Shown here: positions 6,833 through 7,382 of the stretch, piece after piece
How the letters are laid out: every line of letters starts with the position of its first letter
Position numbering within the stretch: position 1 is the first letter of the stretch
DNA from: Piscirickettsiaceae bacterium
GTDB lineage: Bacteria > Pseudomonadota > Gammaproteobacteria > Nitrosococcales > Methylophagaceae
Direction of reading: 5' to 3'
DNA length: 7,382 nucleotides
Assembly (NCBI GenBank): GCA_018646825.1
Contig: JABGUA010000226.1
Location: 1-7,382, forward strand
Position numbers and translations under genes: made by a program
Notes under the pieces: model-generated
Seen by the model: the letters and a program-made list of their open reading frames with translations, nothing else
What the model was told of the DNA's origin: nothing
Databases searched by the model: none

Positions 6833-7191
6833 GCTCCAAATAACAGCACATCAACTGCTTCAAAACGCATCCCCCCAACATTTACTCTTCAACACAAATC
6901 TAGTTGCTTTAAAACAACACTTAATCATAGCCGCACTTATTCTGTCGCAAAACAACCACGGCCACTCAATTCTTCCGCACTTATATAACGCAAAGTAAAA
7001 TAACAACGCACCAACATGATCCAAACCCCAATGGGCCACACCAACAAAAACATGGTAACTAATTGATTTAAAACATATTATTTTTTTGGCCCGCATAATG
7101 CAATAAAGCAGTCAGTCTGAATTTACTTACCCGCTACCTGATAGCGAAACGTATTCAAACGCTAACTTTATAACTTCCTAGGGGATGAAAA
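6833..7191. other. G-poor, C-rich spacer between the two porin-like genes
   Basis: These 359 bases hold no gene I can support. From 6841 to 7060 my hand count is about 69 C against 21 G on the plus strand, a strong skew that the neighbouring genes do not show. A minus-strand frame of 78 codons (6860-7096) lacks a Shine-Dalgarno and any recognisable protein features. No clear promoter was found for the downstream gene: CATAAT at 7094-7099 is -10-like but has no well-spaced -35. A short inverted repeat, CGCTA/TAGCG (7132-7146), lies closer to the gene. The skew would suit an unstructured leader or a Rho-loading region, but this is inference. Confidence 0.5.
6911..6993 (+). repeat. Imperfect tandem repeat of about 40-45 bases
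   Basis: Two consecutive units share three words in the same order: AAAACAAC (6911-6918 and 6949-6956), CCGCACTTAT (6931-6940 and 6975-6984) and CGCAA (6946-6950 and 6989-6993). The stretches between them have diverged in sequence and length. The exact 10-base word twice within 55 bases is unlikely by chance. Function is unknown; it may be a decayed duplication or paired protein-binding sites. Confidence 0.5.
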
Positions 7192-7382
7192 ATGAAAATG
7201 AAAAAACTCTCTACACTCTGTCTAGCAGCGAGCACATTATTTGCCGCTTCTTCAGCGATGGCATGGGAAAGCGAAAACGGTCAACACTCAACCAGTGCTA
7301 GCGTTGCATTATCATCTGATTATGTATGGCGTGGCTATTCTCAAACAGACAATGAACCCGCTATTTCAGGCAGTTTTGATTA
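7192..7382 (+). CDS. TorF/Gcw_chp-family putative outer-membrane porin (second copy, N-terminal part)
   Basis: 63 codons from an ATG at 7192 to the right edge, where the gene is cut. The start MKMKKLSTLCLAAS opens a Sec signal peptide that should be cut after AMA (residue 24). The first 40 residues from the Ala before that site onward are 32/40 identical to the first porin-like protein, including SDYVWRGYSQTD and EPAISGSFD, so the pair is a tandem duplication in the same orientation. The AGGGG Shine-Dalgarno (7180-7184) lies 7 bases before the ATG; an in-frame ATG at 7198 is a less likely start because it would crowd the signal peptide. The substrate is unknown, and the rest of the barrel is outside the window. 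Confidence 0.85.
   Translation, partial: MKMKKLSTLCLAASTLFAASSAMAWESENGQHSTSASVALSSDYVWRGYSQTDNEPAISGSFD

Noticed and set aside
6813..6998. Plus-strand frame of 61 codons after the first porin-like gene
   Set aside because: It would start inside the terminator hairpin and has no ribosome binding site.
6860..7096. Minus-strand frame of 78 codons in the spacer
   Set aside because: No Shine-Dalgarno, unusual Cys and Trp content, no recognisable family. Its length follows from the G-poor plus strand, although the terminator at 6793-6824 could act on this strand.
7192..7266. Lipoprotein signal in the second porin-like protein (Cys10), suggested by the nearby lgt
   Set aside because: STLC is a poor lipobox and the cysteine lies in the middle of the hydrophobic core; the later AMA site fits signal peptidase I, as in the paralogue.

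Overview
This window looks like ordinary chromosomal DNA from a gammaproteobacterium. The order mnmG-rsmG-parA-parB-atpI-atpB is the classic replication-origin-proximal cluster of that class, and each product resembles its Enterobacteria/Pseudomonas counterpart almost end to end. The genus cannot be fixed from the sequence alone.

Layout, read on the minus strand from about 4900 down to 1: a probable extended -10 promoter (4866-4894) drives mnmG (tRNA wobble-uridine modification). mnmG overlaps rsmG (16S rRNA m7G527 methylation) by one base. After short gaps come parA and parB (chromosome segregation). A near-consensus promoter (578-607) then starts the ATP synthase operon with atpI, followed by the first 52 codons of atpB, which runs off the left edge. 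To the right of mnmG, also on the minus strand and separated by about 230 AT-rich bases holding a weak terminator, is lgt, the first enzyme of lipoprotein maturation. Its place next to mnmG, where mnmE is often found, suggests a local rearrangement.

From 5829 rightward the orientation flips. A 220-bp divergent intergenic region with two inverted repeats precedes a plus-strand gene for a 239-residue TorF/Gcw_chp-type outer-membrane protein. That gene ends in a textbook intrinsic terminator. A 359-bp G-poor, C-rich spacer with an imperfect tandem repeat follows, then the start of a second, closely similar TorF-type gene cut by the right edge. The two genes look like a tandem duplication.

I see no mobile element, CRISPR array, RNA gene, or obviously novel defence or biosynthetic system. 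The least explained parts are the spacer between the two porin-like genes and the hairpin upstream of the first one.
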